From NCBI RefSeq assembly GCF_003609605.1, contig NZ_MCHY01000007.1:1-64000 (forward strand): a stretch of DNA of 64,000 nucleotides. Direction: 5' to 3'. Shown here piece by piece: positions 1 to 8,804 of this stretch. Both the position numbers and the translations under genes were made by a program. The notes below the pieces were generated by a model. It made no database searches and was not told the origin of the DNA. It saw nothing but the letters and a program-made list of their open reading frames with translations. Positions within the stretch are counted from its first letter, which is position 1; every line of letters begins with the position of its first letter. Source of the stretch: Ammoniphilus oxalaticus. Its GTDB lineage: Bacteria; Bacillota; Bacilli; Aneurinibacillales; RAOX-1.

Positions 1-75
1 GGCTATTCCGATCTGTTTAAAAATCGTTTTTTTGCAATCATTAAGCGTGAAGCCAAGGTGGTTAGGAAGCAATGA
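1..75 (+). CDS. C-terminal end of an unidentified protein (partial)
   Basis: The reading frame is open from the first base and ends at TGA 73-75. It gives 24 residues starting GYSDLFKNRFF and ending AKVVRKQ, a basic tail typical of a protein end. The next gene is downstream on the same strand after about 90 bp. The family cannot be recognised from so little sequence, and a chance open frame of this length is possible. Confidence 0.4.
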   Translation, partial: GYSDLFKNRFFAIIKREAKVVRKQ

Positions 76-168
76 AAGTCAGTCGTTGATAGGATTCGAC
101 GATAAAATAAAATAGAAGGCATATTGACCTTCGAGTTATTATTTATTTTCGAAGTTGAGGGGGGCTTT

Positions 169-2373
169 ATGAAAGTTAAACCGCAATACATCATAGATTC
201 GAAACAACGCTGTAAGGCCTTTGGACTTAATCCCGATACACCGCCTCAATTCACAACGTTTCTGTCTGATGAGGAACTAGAGATGAAGAAGCGACAATAC
301 GAGGAAATATTGACCGTAATTAAGGGGTTTATTCATAAATTGCTTGGTTTTGTTGAGGGATTTCCTTTGCTAATTCTGATTACAGATGAGAAAGGGTATA
401 TCCTAGAAATGGCTGGGGACGAGGCCATAAAGACGATTGTGAATCAGTCGGGCATCAAAGTGAGTTTGGGCTTCGTTGAACACGAAGCAGGTACGAATAG
501 CATTAATCTGGCGCTTGATTTACTGCAGCCAATTGGAATTATCGGGAAGGAACACTATTACAATTTTCTTGATAAGAGCGCCTGCTATACGGTCCCATTT
601 CAATACTTGGACGACGGTCAAGTGCTTGGTACGATCACGATTATGACGTCAGTTGAACAGCATAATCCGTTTTTGTTGCCGCTGCTTTCAACGGTCGTTG
701 ATTCGATTGAACGGGAATTGTTATTGAAAAAGAAGAATCACAAGTTACATGTGCTCAATCAAGTGGTGATCGATACAACGAGAAACGGCATCATCATCAC
801 GGACAAAAATGGGATTGTCACGGAATTTAATAATTATGCTGAACAAATGACGGGTGATTTAAAACAAGATGTACTTCATACGCTGTATTCTCAATTTAAA
901 TATAGAGAGATCATCAAGCAAGTCATTTCTTCGGAAAAGGAATTTTCAGATCTTGAGTTTATTTTCGAACGACCGAATGGTGAAGCTGTCATTTGTTCTG
1001 CAGAGGCGTTTCCAATTCGCGACGAGGATCAATTGTTACTTGGTGGATTTATCCAGTTTAGGGATATTACCGAGCGTACGAAGGCAGAGAAAAAAATTAA
1101 TTACCTGGCATTTCATGACGAGCTTACCGCATTGCCAAATCGCCGTTTTTTTCAACAATATTTGGAGGAAACGTTAATTTGTTCAGCGAGTAGTCGATCG
1201 AAGTTTGCTGTCATGTTTCTAGATCTGGATCGATTTAAAGTCATAAATGATAATCTTGGGCATCGCCGTGGTGATATTGTCTTGACGAAAGTGGCGCGCC
1301 GAATTAAAAGGGTTGTTTCTAAGGATGATATGGTCGCGCGCTTAGGCGGCGATGAGTTTACGATTTTGATACAAAAAATGAACGGAATGTCGGAGGCGAA
1401 TGAAATTGCCGAACAGTTGTTAAAGGTGTTTGAGAGCCCTTTTCAATTGGACGGATATGACCTATTTGTCACGGCTAGCATCGGCATTGCTATTTATCCT
1501 GATCATGGGATAAATGCGGAAACACTGATGCGGCATGCCGATATTGCGATGTATCGAGCGAAAGAACAAGGCAAAAACAACTATGTCGTGTACAAGTCGA
1601 TTAAAAGTGAAGGCTTGAATCAACTGACGTTGGAAAATTCGTTGCGTAAAGCGCTGCAAAATAATGAGTTCGAACTTCACTATCAACCGCAGATGAACAT
1701 AAAGACAGGACAGATTTTCGGGGCGGAAGCTTTACTGCGTTGGAATCATCCGAAAATCGGTTACATTCCTCCTAATGTTTTTATCCCTGTGGCCGAAGAA
1801 TTAGGATTGATTGTATCGATCGGGGAATGGGTAGTGGAAGAAGCTTGTCGGGAACTCGCAAAGTGGAGGCAATCGCTTCCAGAATTACGCGTAGCAGTTA
1901 ATCTTTCAGCCCGTCAATTTTTGAAACAAAACTTGGTAGCTAGGATTTATGAAATTATGCAAAAAACGAATACGCCAGCCCATTGTTTGGAGCTGGAGAT
2001 TACAGAGTCGATGACGATGGATGTGGAACATGCTAGTGAAATTATCGGTCAGCTCAAATCGCTTGGCGTAAAAGTGAGCATTGATGATTTTGGGACAGGT
2101 TATTCGAACCTATATTATTTGAAGAAATTTAGTGTCGACAGTTTAAAAATCGATCAATCTTTTATTCGCGATATCGTCGTTGATGATAATGACGCGGATA
2201 TTGTCGCCACGATTATCGCGATGGCTGACAGGTTGGGGATCGGCGTCATTGCCGAAGGGGTAGAAACGGAAGAGCAATTAAACTTTTTAATTCAACATGG
2301 CTGTGACTCCGCGCAAGGTTATTTCTTTTATCGTCCGTTACCCGCCGAAGAGTTTAGGGCGGTATTAAGGTAG
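169..2373 (+). CDS. GAF-PAS-GGDEF-EAL cyclic-di-GMP turnover protein
   Basis: A predicted cytoplasmic sensor protein of 734 residues that makes and/or breaks cyclic di-GMP. The start at 169 is chosen over an upstream ATG at 124 because GAGGGGGG lies just before it. The N-terminal ~185 residues resemble the GAF sensor of AcoR-type sigma-54 activators (GTNSINLAL, then EHYYNFLDKSACYT). A PAS domain follows (~195-305), then a GGDEF domain with an intact GGDEF at 393-397, then an EAL domain with E520-A-L, the DDFGTGYSN segment and EGVETEEQ. The usual inhibitory RxxD site before GGDEF reads SKDD, so product inhibition is probably absent. No membrane segment is seen. All key phosphodiesterase motifs remain, so either or both activities are possible. 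It is followed by a TPP enzyme 23 bp downstream, perhaps in one transcript. Confidence 0.93.
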   Translation: MKVKPQYIIDSKQRCKAFGLNPDTPPQFTTFLSDEELEMKKRQYEEILTVIKGFIHKLLGFVEGFPLLILITDEKGYILEMAGDEAIKTIVNQSGIKVSLGFVEHEAGTNSINLALDLLQPIGIIGKEHYYNFLDKSACYTVPFQYLDDGQVLGTITIMTSVEQHNPFLLPLLSTVVDSIERELLLKKKNHKLHVLNQVVIDTTRNGIIITDKNGIVTEFNNYAEQMTGDLKQDVLHTLYSQFKYREIIKQVISSEKEFSDLEFIFERPNGEAVICSAEAFPIRDEDQLLLGGFIQFRDITERTKAEKKINYLAFHDELTALPNRRFFQQYLEETLICSASSRSKFAVMFLDLDRFKVINDNLGHRRGDIVLTKVARRIKRVVSKDDMVARLGGDEFTILIQKMNGMSEANEIAEQLLKVFESPFQLDGYDLFVTASIGIAIYPDHGINAETLMRHADIAMYRAKEQGKNNYVVYKSIKSEGLNQLTLENSLRKALQNNEFELHYQPQMNIKTGQIFGAEALLRWNHPKIGYIPPNVFIPVAEELGLIVSIGEWVVEEACRELAKWRQSLPELRVAVNLSARQFLKQNLVARIYEIMQKTNTPAHCLELEITESMTMDVEHASEIIGQLKSLGVKVSIDDFGTGYSNLYYLKKFSVDSLKIDQSFIRDIVVDDNDADIVATIIAMADRLGIGVIAEGVETEEQLNFLIQHGCDSAQGYFFYRPLPAEEFRAVLR

Positions 2374-2396
2374 ACAGACAAATCGAAGGGGATAAA

Positions 2397-4046
2397 ATGA
2401 TGAAAAAAAGAGTGTATACAATTCTTGTTGAACATTTCAAACAATGGGGAATTACGCACGTGTTTGGTATACCAGGGAAGTCCATCTCGCCAGTCATGCT
2501 GGAACTCGAGTCATTTGAAATAGAATACGTACTGGGACGCCATGAATCGGGTTGCGGGTTTGAAGCCGCTGGTTACGCGTTAGGAAAAAATACGCTTGGC
2601 GTTGTACTTGGAACGTCGGGTCCGGGTGGAACGAACCTGCTAACAGCGGCCGCGCAAGCAATGGAATTTAATCTTCCAGTGTTATTTATCACGGGGCACC
2701 CTTCGGCTGTTGATACTGGCAAAGCGATGAGTCAAGAATCGAGCCCGTTTGGCGCCGATCTGGTTAAGATGTTCGAACCCGTTACACGGTTTAGTGGGCG
2801 AGTCGAGCGGGCAGAGTCGTTTCGCTTGTTTCTGCAACATGCAATTGAACAGGCTTGGACAGGCGAGCGGGGGCCCGTGCATCTATGCATCCCGTTCGAT
2901 GTTTTAATGGAAGAGGTTGAACCATTCCATCTTTCAATGCCGCAAGTTTCCCCACTTGTTTGTTCAGACTATGGTCAGGCTATTTCGTTACTTGATCAGG
3001 CAACAAATCCGATCCTGTTCATCGGTAAAGGTGGTGTTATTGCGGAAGCCTTTGATGAAATCCAACTTATGGCGGAACACTGGAAAATCCCTGTTGTCAC
3101 CACACCCGGTGGTAAAGGGGCGTTTCCAACGCAGCATCCGTTATATCTTGGCGGGTTCGGATTGGGCGGAAGTAAAATAGCTATTGATTATATGCGTTCA
3201 GGCGTTGATTTAATGATTGTGATCGGCAGCAAATTGTGTGATATGCAACTTTCCGGGTTTGGGGCCGACATGGTGCCTCAGCAAGTGTTGCAGTTTGAAC
3301 ATGAGATCACATTTACAGGAAAATCGATCTTAACTCCGACAGAAATTATTCTTGGTGATCTAAAAGCAAACCTTCGTGGATTACTAAAAAAAGCGAACGC
3401 TTCCTTAGGGGATTACGAGCGATTGACTGCTCCCCCATTTCATCTTAATGATTCTGAATCAGATAACACAAAGCTATCTGCAAAGCGGGTGATGAAATTG
3501 TTGCGATCGATGTTGCCAACGGATGCCATCCTTTTTGGCGATGCGGGCAGCCATTCTTTTTATGCTGTTGAACATTTTGACATTCTTGAGCCTGGAACTT
3601 TCTATTTGGATGAAGTGTTCATTGCGATGGGAGCAGCGATCGGTTATTCAATTGGAGCTAAGCTTGCCTTGCCTGATCGTGATGTCGTTTGTATTACGGG
3701 CGATGGCTGCCTAATGCTGCAAGGGACAGAAATTTCAACGGCGGTTAATCATGAGATTGCAACGGTATTTTTTGTTTTGAACAATGGACGGTTGGATATG
3801 GTTGAAAAAGGGATGTCCTACAATACAGGCCGATCCGTCGGAGCGGTGTACAAGAGTCCATTGCATGTGACCCAATTCGCGGAATCAATGGGGGCTGAGG
3901 CGTATCGTTGCGAAACGGAAGCTGAGTTGGCAGCGGCGCTTCATCGGTCGATTGGGCGAACCGAAGGCGGTCCAATTGTGATTGAGGTGATCGTGGATCC
4001 CGAGGAAATTCCGCCAATTTTAACAAGATTGTTAAGTTTAGACTAG
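2397..4046 (+). CDS. Thiamine-pyrophosphate-dependent enzyme, acetolactate synthase-like
   Basis: 549 residues with the three-domain layout of the acetolactate synthase / benzoylformate decarboxylase superfamily. The cofactor-activating glutamate is E50 in GRHES. The TPP/Mg motif begins GDG at 435-437 and ends NN at 462-463. These enzymes decarboxylate 2-oxo acids or ligate the resulting carbanion; the exact substrate cannot be read from the sequence. No small regulatory subunit (IlvN/IlvH) is next to it, so a role in branched-chain synthesis is less likely than a catabolic one. Start ATG ATG with GAAGGGGAT upstream. The gene is followed after 44 bp by an amidohydrolase, possibly functionally linked. 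Confidence 0.88.
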   Translation: MMKKRVYTILVEHFKQWGITHVFGIPGKSISPVMLELESFEIEYVLGRHESGCGFEAAGYALGKNTLGVVLGTSGPGGTNLLTAAAQAMEFNLPVLFITGHPSAVDTGKAMSQESSPFGADLVKMFEPVTRFSGRVERAESFRLFLQHAIEQAWTGERGPVHLCIPFDVLMEEVEPFHLSMPQVSPLVCSDYGQAISLLDQATNPILFIGKGGVIAEAFDEIQLMAEHWKIPVVTTPGGKGAFPTQHPLYLGGFGLGGSKIAIDYMRSGVDLMIVIGSKLCDMQLSGFGADMVPQQVLQFEHEITFTGKSILTPTEIILGDLKANLRGLLKKANASLGDYERLTAPPFHLNDSESDNTKLSAKRVMKLLRSMLPTDAILFGDAGSHSFYAVEHFDILEPGTFYLDEVFIAMGAAIGYSIGAKLALPDRDVVCITGDGCLMLQGTEISTAVNHEIATVFFVLNNGRLDMVEKGMSYNTGRSVGAVYKSPLHVTQFAESMGAEAYRCETEAELAAALHRSIGRTEGGPIVIEVIVDPEEIPPILTRLLSLD

Positions 4047-4090
4047 GTTGGTTGATGGGACTGCTTGTAAAAGAGGGGGGGCGGGACAGA

Positions 4091-5716
4091 TTGGAAAAGC
4101 GGAAGGCGGATTGGGTGATCAAAAGTCAGGCGATTTTCACGGGCGATGGTTCGGAACCGATCAGCGGTTGCATCGCAATTCGGGGCGATCGTATTTTAGC
4201 GGTTGGCGATGAGCGGCAAATGGAAGGTTATCTCGGTCCAAACACGAAACAGATCGATGCGGGCGATCGGCTTGTTTTACCCGGGTTTCACGATTTTCAT
4301 CTTCATCTATGGATAGGTAGCCTGGCTCACCATTACGCCGATTTGTCCACGTGTTATTCGGAGGAGGCCACCGTTCAAAAAATAGCCGAATTTGCGGAAG
4401 AGCGTCCCGATGATCCTTGGGTGCTTGGCTTTGGCTGGCATCATATTAATTGGCCCGATCAGCAGCTGCCCACACGTCACTCCCTCGATCAACAAATTTC
4501 GGATCGCCCCGTTTTTTTGTTGAATGAAGAATTACATAGCGCTTGGTTGAATACAAAAGCATTGGAAATGGTCGGCATTGACCGAGCGACTAAGGACCCT
4601 TCTTTTGGACGCATTGAACGGGATGAAAAGGGGGAGCCAACGGGATTTTTGTATGAAACGGCGGTCGTTTTGGCGTTGGAGGCGTTAGATGTTCCGATTG
4701 AGAAAAAAGATGAACTCATGTGCGGTTTTCTGCAACAGGCGGCTTCGCTTGGGATTACATCAGTCAGTGATATGTTGCCATTGCCCGGTTTTGAAGCGGG
4801 GGATCCTGCTTGGTATGCGCAGTATGAAGCGCGAGGCGAGTTGACGGCGCGTATTCATTTTTTGATTGCGCTCGATGGCGACTGGGGGCGGGCCGAGCGG
4901 ATGAGGGAGCAATACCAGTCGGATAAACTGCAATTTTCAGGGTTGAAACAATTTGTCGATGGCGTCCCGCTCACTTATACGGGTTACTTGTTGGAGCCGT
5001 ATACGGATTCGCCTGGTGAGGTGGGGGCCACGTTATTTGAACGGGAAACGTATGAAAAATGGATAGTGGAGGCGGATCGAAGAGGTTTTCGGGCGCGGTT
5101 GCATGCGTGTGGAGATGGGGCTGTGCGACTTGCTTTAGATTGTTTTGAAAAAGCGCGCAAGGTGAATGGACCGCGGGATGCGCGTCATTGCATTGAGCAT
5201 ATCGAAGTGATTGATCCTGCAGATCTTGGGCGATTTGCAGATCTGGGCGTGATCGCTTCGATGCAGCCTGAGCATATGACAGCGGGCTCAGTGGATACTC
5301 ATGCGTATGTTGATCGGCTGGGTCCAGAACGCATTCGCTACACGTGGCCAATCGGGAGTTTGCAAAAAAGCGGCGCTCAGTTAATCTTTAGCAGCGATTA
5401 CCCAGTTGTGGAATTGAACCCTTTGGTCGGAATTTATCGCGCCGTTACCCGTCGGCAATATGATGGAAGACCCGTGGACGGTTGGCATCCGCAAGAGCGG
5501 ATCACCCTTGCGGATGCGCTCACCTATTATACAAAGGCGCCTGCCTATGGTGTATTTCGTGAGCATGAGTTAGGCACGCTGGAACCCGGCAAAAAAGCGG
5601 ACATCATCATCTTGGACCGCAATTTGTTCAGCGCTGAAATGGATGAGCTGCTAGAAACGAAAGTGGAGTTGACGATGATGGACGGTAAGGTCGTGTATAG
5701 GCGCGAGGGGTTGTGA
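4091..5716 (+). CDS. Amidohydrolase family protein, YtcJ-like
   Basis: A metal-dependent hydrolase of the amidohydrolase 3 / YtcJ group, about 541 residues. The metal-binding HxH is H70-L-H72, in the segment HDFHLHLW. Further signs are HACGDGAV, EHIEV and SSDYPV, and the closing LEPGKKADIIILD segment typical of composite amidohydrolases. I prefer the TTG start at 4091 because AGAGGGGGG sits about 9 bases upstream; the frame is open back to 4052 but has no ribosome binding site there. The substrate is unknown; members act on amide or formamide bonds of varied compounds. It lies 44 bp behind the TPP enzyme and is probably co-transcribed. Confidence 0.87.
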   Translation: MEKRKADWVIKSQAIFTGDGSEPISGCIAIRGDRILAVGDERQMEGYLGPNTKQIDAGDRLVLPGFHDFHLHLWIGSLAHHYADLSTCYSEEATVQKIAEFAEERPDDPWVLGFGWHHINWPDQQLPTRHSLDQQISDRPVFLLNEELHSAWLNTKALEMVGIDRATKDPSFGRIERDEKGEPTGFLYETAVVLALEALDVPIEKKDELMCGFLQQAASLGITSVSDMLPLPGFEAGDPAWYAQYEARGELTARIHFLIALDGDWGRAERMREQYQSDKLQFSGLKQFVDGVPLTYTGYLLEPYTDSPGEVGATLFERETYEKWIVEADRRGFRARLHACGDGAVRLALDCFEKARKVNGPRDARHCIEHIEVIDPADLGRFADLGVIASMQPEHMTAGSVDTHAYVDRLGPERIRYTWPIGSLQKSGAQLIFSSDYPVVELNPLVGIYRAVTRRQYDGRPVDGWHPQERITLADALTYYTKAPAYGVFREHELGTLEPGKKADIIILDRNLFSAEMDELLETKVELTMMDGKVVYRREGL

Positions 5717-5745
5717 TTGGCTGTGGAGTCGGGGGTGGCGGTCGC

Positions 5746-5860
5746 ATTGAAATAGCAGGAGAAACTCCGCTTAAATCTGGCTCGCCTCGCGAATCTCCCG
5801 GATCTTCTCCGTTTTTGGGAGTGTCTCATTGAAATAGCAGGCGAAACTCCGCTTAATTTT
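5746..5860. repeat. Two copies of a short intergenic repeat
   Basis: A segment reading ATTGAAATAGCAGG then GAAACTCCGCTTAA occurs twice, near 5748 and 5830, with one base difference. Each copy holds a GGAGAAACTCC-like dyad. A related GAAATAGCAGG core recurs near 55331. These look like members of a dispersed extragenic repeat family, filling the gap between two genes that converge here. Confidence 0.55.
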
Positions 5861-5893
5861 CGCAAGGCCTCCCGCTCATATGTCCGCCGATGA

Positions 5894-6571
5894 TTACAGC
5901 TGCTTCAAAAATGGACTGCGAAATCTTTCGGTTAGTTGGTAGGAGTGGATTCTGCGAGCGTTGCGGGATGTAGGAGAAAGTAGCCCTTTTTCAACGAGGT
6001 CTTTGAGGATTTTTCGGACGGGTTTGTCGGATAGGCCAAGCCTTGCTTGAACTTCTTTGTTCGTTATTGATTTACCTTTACTCAAAGCTAAGCGGACGAC
6101 TTCTTTTTCATGAATGGAAAGGGGGGTGTTGTCGATTGCTTGTCCCAACAAACGTCCGATCACTAACTGGGACGTTTGTTGACATTGTCGAGGTTCGTTT
6201 TGAACTTGATCCACTGAAAAACGGATGATGTGCCAACCGTCGATTACGAGGTGGTTTTGACGTGTCAATTGATCGGAAAATTGCCAGCGGCTAATGTCTT
6301 TTGCGTGGGGACCGTACCCATCGATTTCAAAACAAATTTTAAAGTTGGGTCGAATATAAGCAAAGTCTATGTATCGTTTGCCATCCTTAAAATCATACAC
6401 TTCATATTCTGGATGTAGATGTTGAAACTGTTGAAATAATGGCCACCATACATTCATTAAAAATAGTTTCTCAGCATAGCCGAGACCATCTTCCAACCGT
6501 TGCCTGCATTCCCCTTTTCTCAATCGGATATGTTTCTTTAAAAATAGGCTATACGCTTCATCAAAAAGCAT
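5894..6571 (-). CDS. Endonuclease-like protein (DUF559/Vsr-type fold) with C-terminal winged helix
   Basis: 225 residues. The middle carries a restriction-endonuclease-like pattern: an aspartate in YIDFAYIRPNF, then CFEIDGYG, then LVIDGWHIIRFS, as in DUF559/very-short-patch-repair-type nucleases. The C-terminal third (KSITNKEVQARLGLSDKPVRKILKDL) is a convincing helix-turn-helix. The start is set at the internal ATG preceded by AAAGGAGGTG rather than the frame-open upstream ATG at 6598. The biological role is unknown; homology to nucleases is inferred from pattern only. It converges on the amidohydrolase. Confidence 0.72.
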   Translation of the reverse strand: MLFDEAYSLFLKKHIRLRKGECRQRLEDGLGYAEKLFLMNVWWPLFQQFQHLHPEYEVYDFKDGKRYIDFAYIRPNFKICFEIDGYGPHAKDISRWQFSDQLTRQNHLVIDGWHIIRFSVDQVQNEPRQCQQTSQLVIGRLLGQAIDNTPLSIHEKEVVRLALSKGKSITNKEVQARLGLSDKPVRKILKDLVEKGLLSPTSRNARRIHSYQLTERFRSPFLKQL

Positions 6572-6727
6572 GAAATTCACCTCCTTTCTCTTTATCATAC
6601 CAACAATTCCTCATGGGGCCTACCATTAAATGAACTTGTTTTATATAATCGATTCACAGTTTGATTGCCGACCAATCACGTCTTTCCGTCAAACGTAAAA
6701 GGAGTCGATCTCCCAGAAAATTGGAAT

Positions 6728-7271
6728 TGACACGCTCGCACGAATGATCAACCAGCCCAAGCCGCTGCCGATGTCAGCAATTTTTCGCCGGATTGTAATT
6801 GCAATTTGCTTAACACGTGATCGATCTTTTTTAACTGCGCTTGGTGGAGCGTGTCGCTCGGATGTTTAAAATAGGCGCAAGAGTAGCTCATGCTTTCATC
6901 TAACCATAGCGAATAAAAATCGTTGCCCAAATCGTAATGATGCTGCGCATCTTTTTTGTTTTTTGTGATGGAAGAAACCTTGGAAACCGCAATGCCGTTT
7001 TTGCCCAAATCGTTGAAGCGTATGCAGAAGCAATCGCAATCTCCTCGATTGTTCCATCGATTTGAATGAGTCAATTCGTATAAGTCTCTCAAAAAATGAG
7101 CGAAGTTTTCTTTATAAACTTGGTTATTGGAAATCTTTCTTTAAATTTTATTGACAGTTGAGGCTCTCCTTCGCCAATTTTTTGCGATGTTCCATCCCAA
7201 TATTTCACAGGAAAAGGTCGTTCTGGTTGCAAACCCTGAAAAAAATTTTGCAGCAAATATTTTTGTGTAAT
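6728..7271 (-). pseudogene. Decayed cyclopropane-fatty-acyl-phospholipid synthase
   Basis: Read on the minus strand through several frame breaks, this is the N-terminal half of a CFA synthase. Recognisable pieces in order are GLQPERPFPVKYWDGTSQK, GEGEPQLSIKFKERFP, a stop inside KKTSLIF, then DGTIEEIAIASAYAST in another frame, then HHYDLGNDFYSLWLDESMSY, HPSDTLHQAQLKKIDHVL and, after one more shift, the SAM-binding DIGSGLGWL. The reading ends soon after, so the catalytic half is missing; intact family members are about 390 residues. The expected start codon position reads ATT. The gene would have methylated membrane lipids. Frames are from my own translation. Confidence 0.8.
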
Positions 7272-7649
7272 ACTTACCTCTCATCGATCATCTGAATGTT
7301 GCTGTCCATGCAGATCCAAACGGTTGCCTTTGTTGCTGAGAAAACAGGGATACAATTTTATCCAACAACTCAGTTTGTAGTCAAATTTATTGCTCACCGA
7401 TTGCACTACATTGAATTTTTGAATCACCCCTTAATAGGGGACTAATCGATTGTTATCGAAGTTTTTCGCGTGTTTTGGAGGCCGACTAATCACGTGATAA
7501 AATTATAAAATAGCTTATGTATCACAAACTATTGGTATGGCGTAATCGGTTGGGGAGTATGTGTCAAAGCGAGTTGTGTCTACTCATTTTGAATGATTAT
7601 AGTATGATAGTTGTTAATTGATAGTTTCCGTATAAAGGGAGATGAAAAG
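7272..7649. other. Intergenic region upstream of the cobalamin genes
   Basis: No gene is seen in 378 bases. It holds a GTGATA...TATCAC dyad at 7494-7525 and a possible promoter (TTGTGT at 7574, TATAGT at 7598, 18-bp spacing) before cobT. I looked for a cobalamin riboswitch B12 box (GCCACTG-like) and did not find one. Confidence 0.4.
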
Positions 7650-8714
7650 ATGCTAGAAAAAGTGATCGAACAAATAAATGAACGGAATGCCGAGGCGATG
7701 CGTCAAGCGGAGCAGCATTTGGACCAGTTAACGAAACCGCCTGGTAGTTTAGGAAAGCTAGAGTTGCTGACGATTCAGTTAGCGGGGATTACGGGAGATA
7801 ATCAGACTACTTTTTCAGATAAACGGATCGTGTTGATGGCGGCCGATCATGGGGTTGCAAAAGAAGGGGTTTCCGCGTTTCCGCAAGAAGTGACCGAACA
7901 GATGGTTTATAACTTTTTGCGGGGTGGAGCCGCGATTAACGTGATCGCAAAACAGACAGGCGCTCAGGTTGTCTGCGTCGATATTGGCGTGGCGGCCGAT
8001 TTCGGGGATACGGCTGGATTGGTTCATAAAAAAGTGGCGTACGGTTCGAACAATATGCGGCGTGAGCCCGCTCTTAGCCGTGAACAGGCGCGGCAAGCGT
8101 TGCTCGTTGGAATAGAGCTTGCTTTCGAGCTGATTGCGGACGGGGCCGATTTATTGGCGACAGGTGAAATGGGAATCGCTAACACAACGACGAGTTCCGC
8201 GGTGCTCGTGGCCTTAACGGGAGCGCCAGTTATGGAGACGGTCGGACAGGGGACAGGCGTGACGACTGAAGGGATTGCTCATAAGGCGCGTGTTATTGAG
8301 GAAAGTATCGCTTTACATCAACCGAACCCGCAAGATGTTTACGATACGTTACATAAAGTAGGCGGGCTCGAGTTGTGTGGATTGGCTGGCCTAATTCTTG
8401 GGGCAGCGTCCAAATCGGTTCCGATTGTGATCGACGGTTTCATCTCCACAGTGGCGGCCTTGTGCGCTGCTCGGATTTGTCCAAACACTAAACAGTACAT
8501 GATTGCCTCGCATCGTTCGGCGGAACCAGGTCATGATTTAGCTTTGTCAGAACTCGGATTGAGCCCAATTATCGACGGACAGATGAGATTGGGTGAAGGG
8601 ACGGGGGCCGCCTTGTTGTTTCCGATGATCGATTCCATCCAGGCGATTATGCGTGAAATGGCGACGTTCGCGAGCGCCGGCGTGTCGGGTAAGGAAGCAA
8701 CCAGCGATGGATAA
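7650..8714 (+). CDS. cobT: Nicotinate-nucleotide--dimethylbenzimidazole phosphoribosyltransferase
   Basis: 354 residues, normal family length (~350). CobT transfers phosphoribose from nicotinate mononucleotide to the lower-ligand base to give alpha-ribazole phosphate for cobalamin. Signs are LTKPPGSLGKLE near the N-terminus, AADHGVAKEGVSAFPQEVT, GEMGIANTTTSSA and the HRSAEPGH segment close to the C-terminus. The start is the ATG at 7650, preceded by AAAGGGAGATG; an upstream ATG in frame at 7611 lacks a ribosome binding site. It opens a same-strand run of seven cobalamin genes. Confidence 0.95.
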   Translation: MLEKVIEQINERNAEAMRQAEQHLDQLTKPPGSLGKLELLTIQLAGITGDNQTTFSDKRIVLMAADHGVAKEGVSAFPQEVTEQMVYNFLRGGAAINVIAKQTGAQVVCVDIGVAADFGDTAGLVHKKVAYGSNNMRREPALSREQARQALLVGIELAFELIADGADLLATGEMGIANTTTSSAVLVALTGAPVMETVGQGTGVTTEGIAHKARVIEESIALHQPNPQDVYDTLHKVGGLELCGLAGLILGAASKSVPIVIDGFISTVAALCAARICPNTKQYMIASHRSAEPGHDLALSELGLSPIIDGQMRLGEGTGAALLFPMIDSIQAIMREMATFASAGVSGKEATSDG

Positions 8715-8804
8715 AGGGCGTGGTTAGTTGTTTAAGCGAAAACGGATCTATCAGCTATATATGAAAGAAGTGAACTTTATTGTGAAAGGGATGAGGCGAT
8801 AAAA

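Noticed and set aside
7300-7640. Cobalamin riboswitch before cobT
   Set aside because: No B12 box or conserved core segments could be found on the plus strand.
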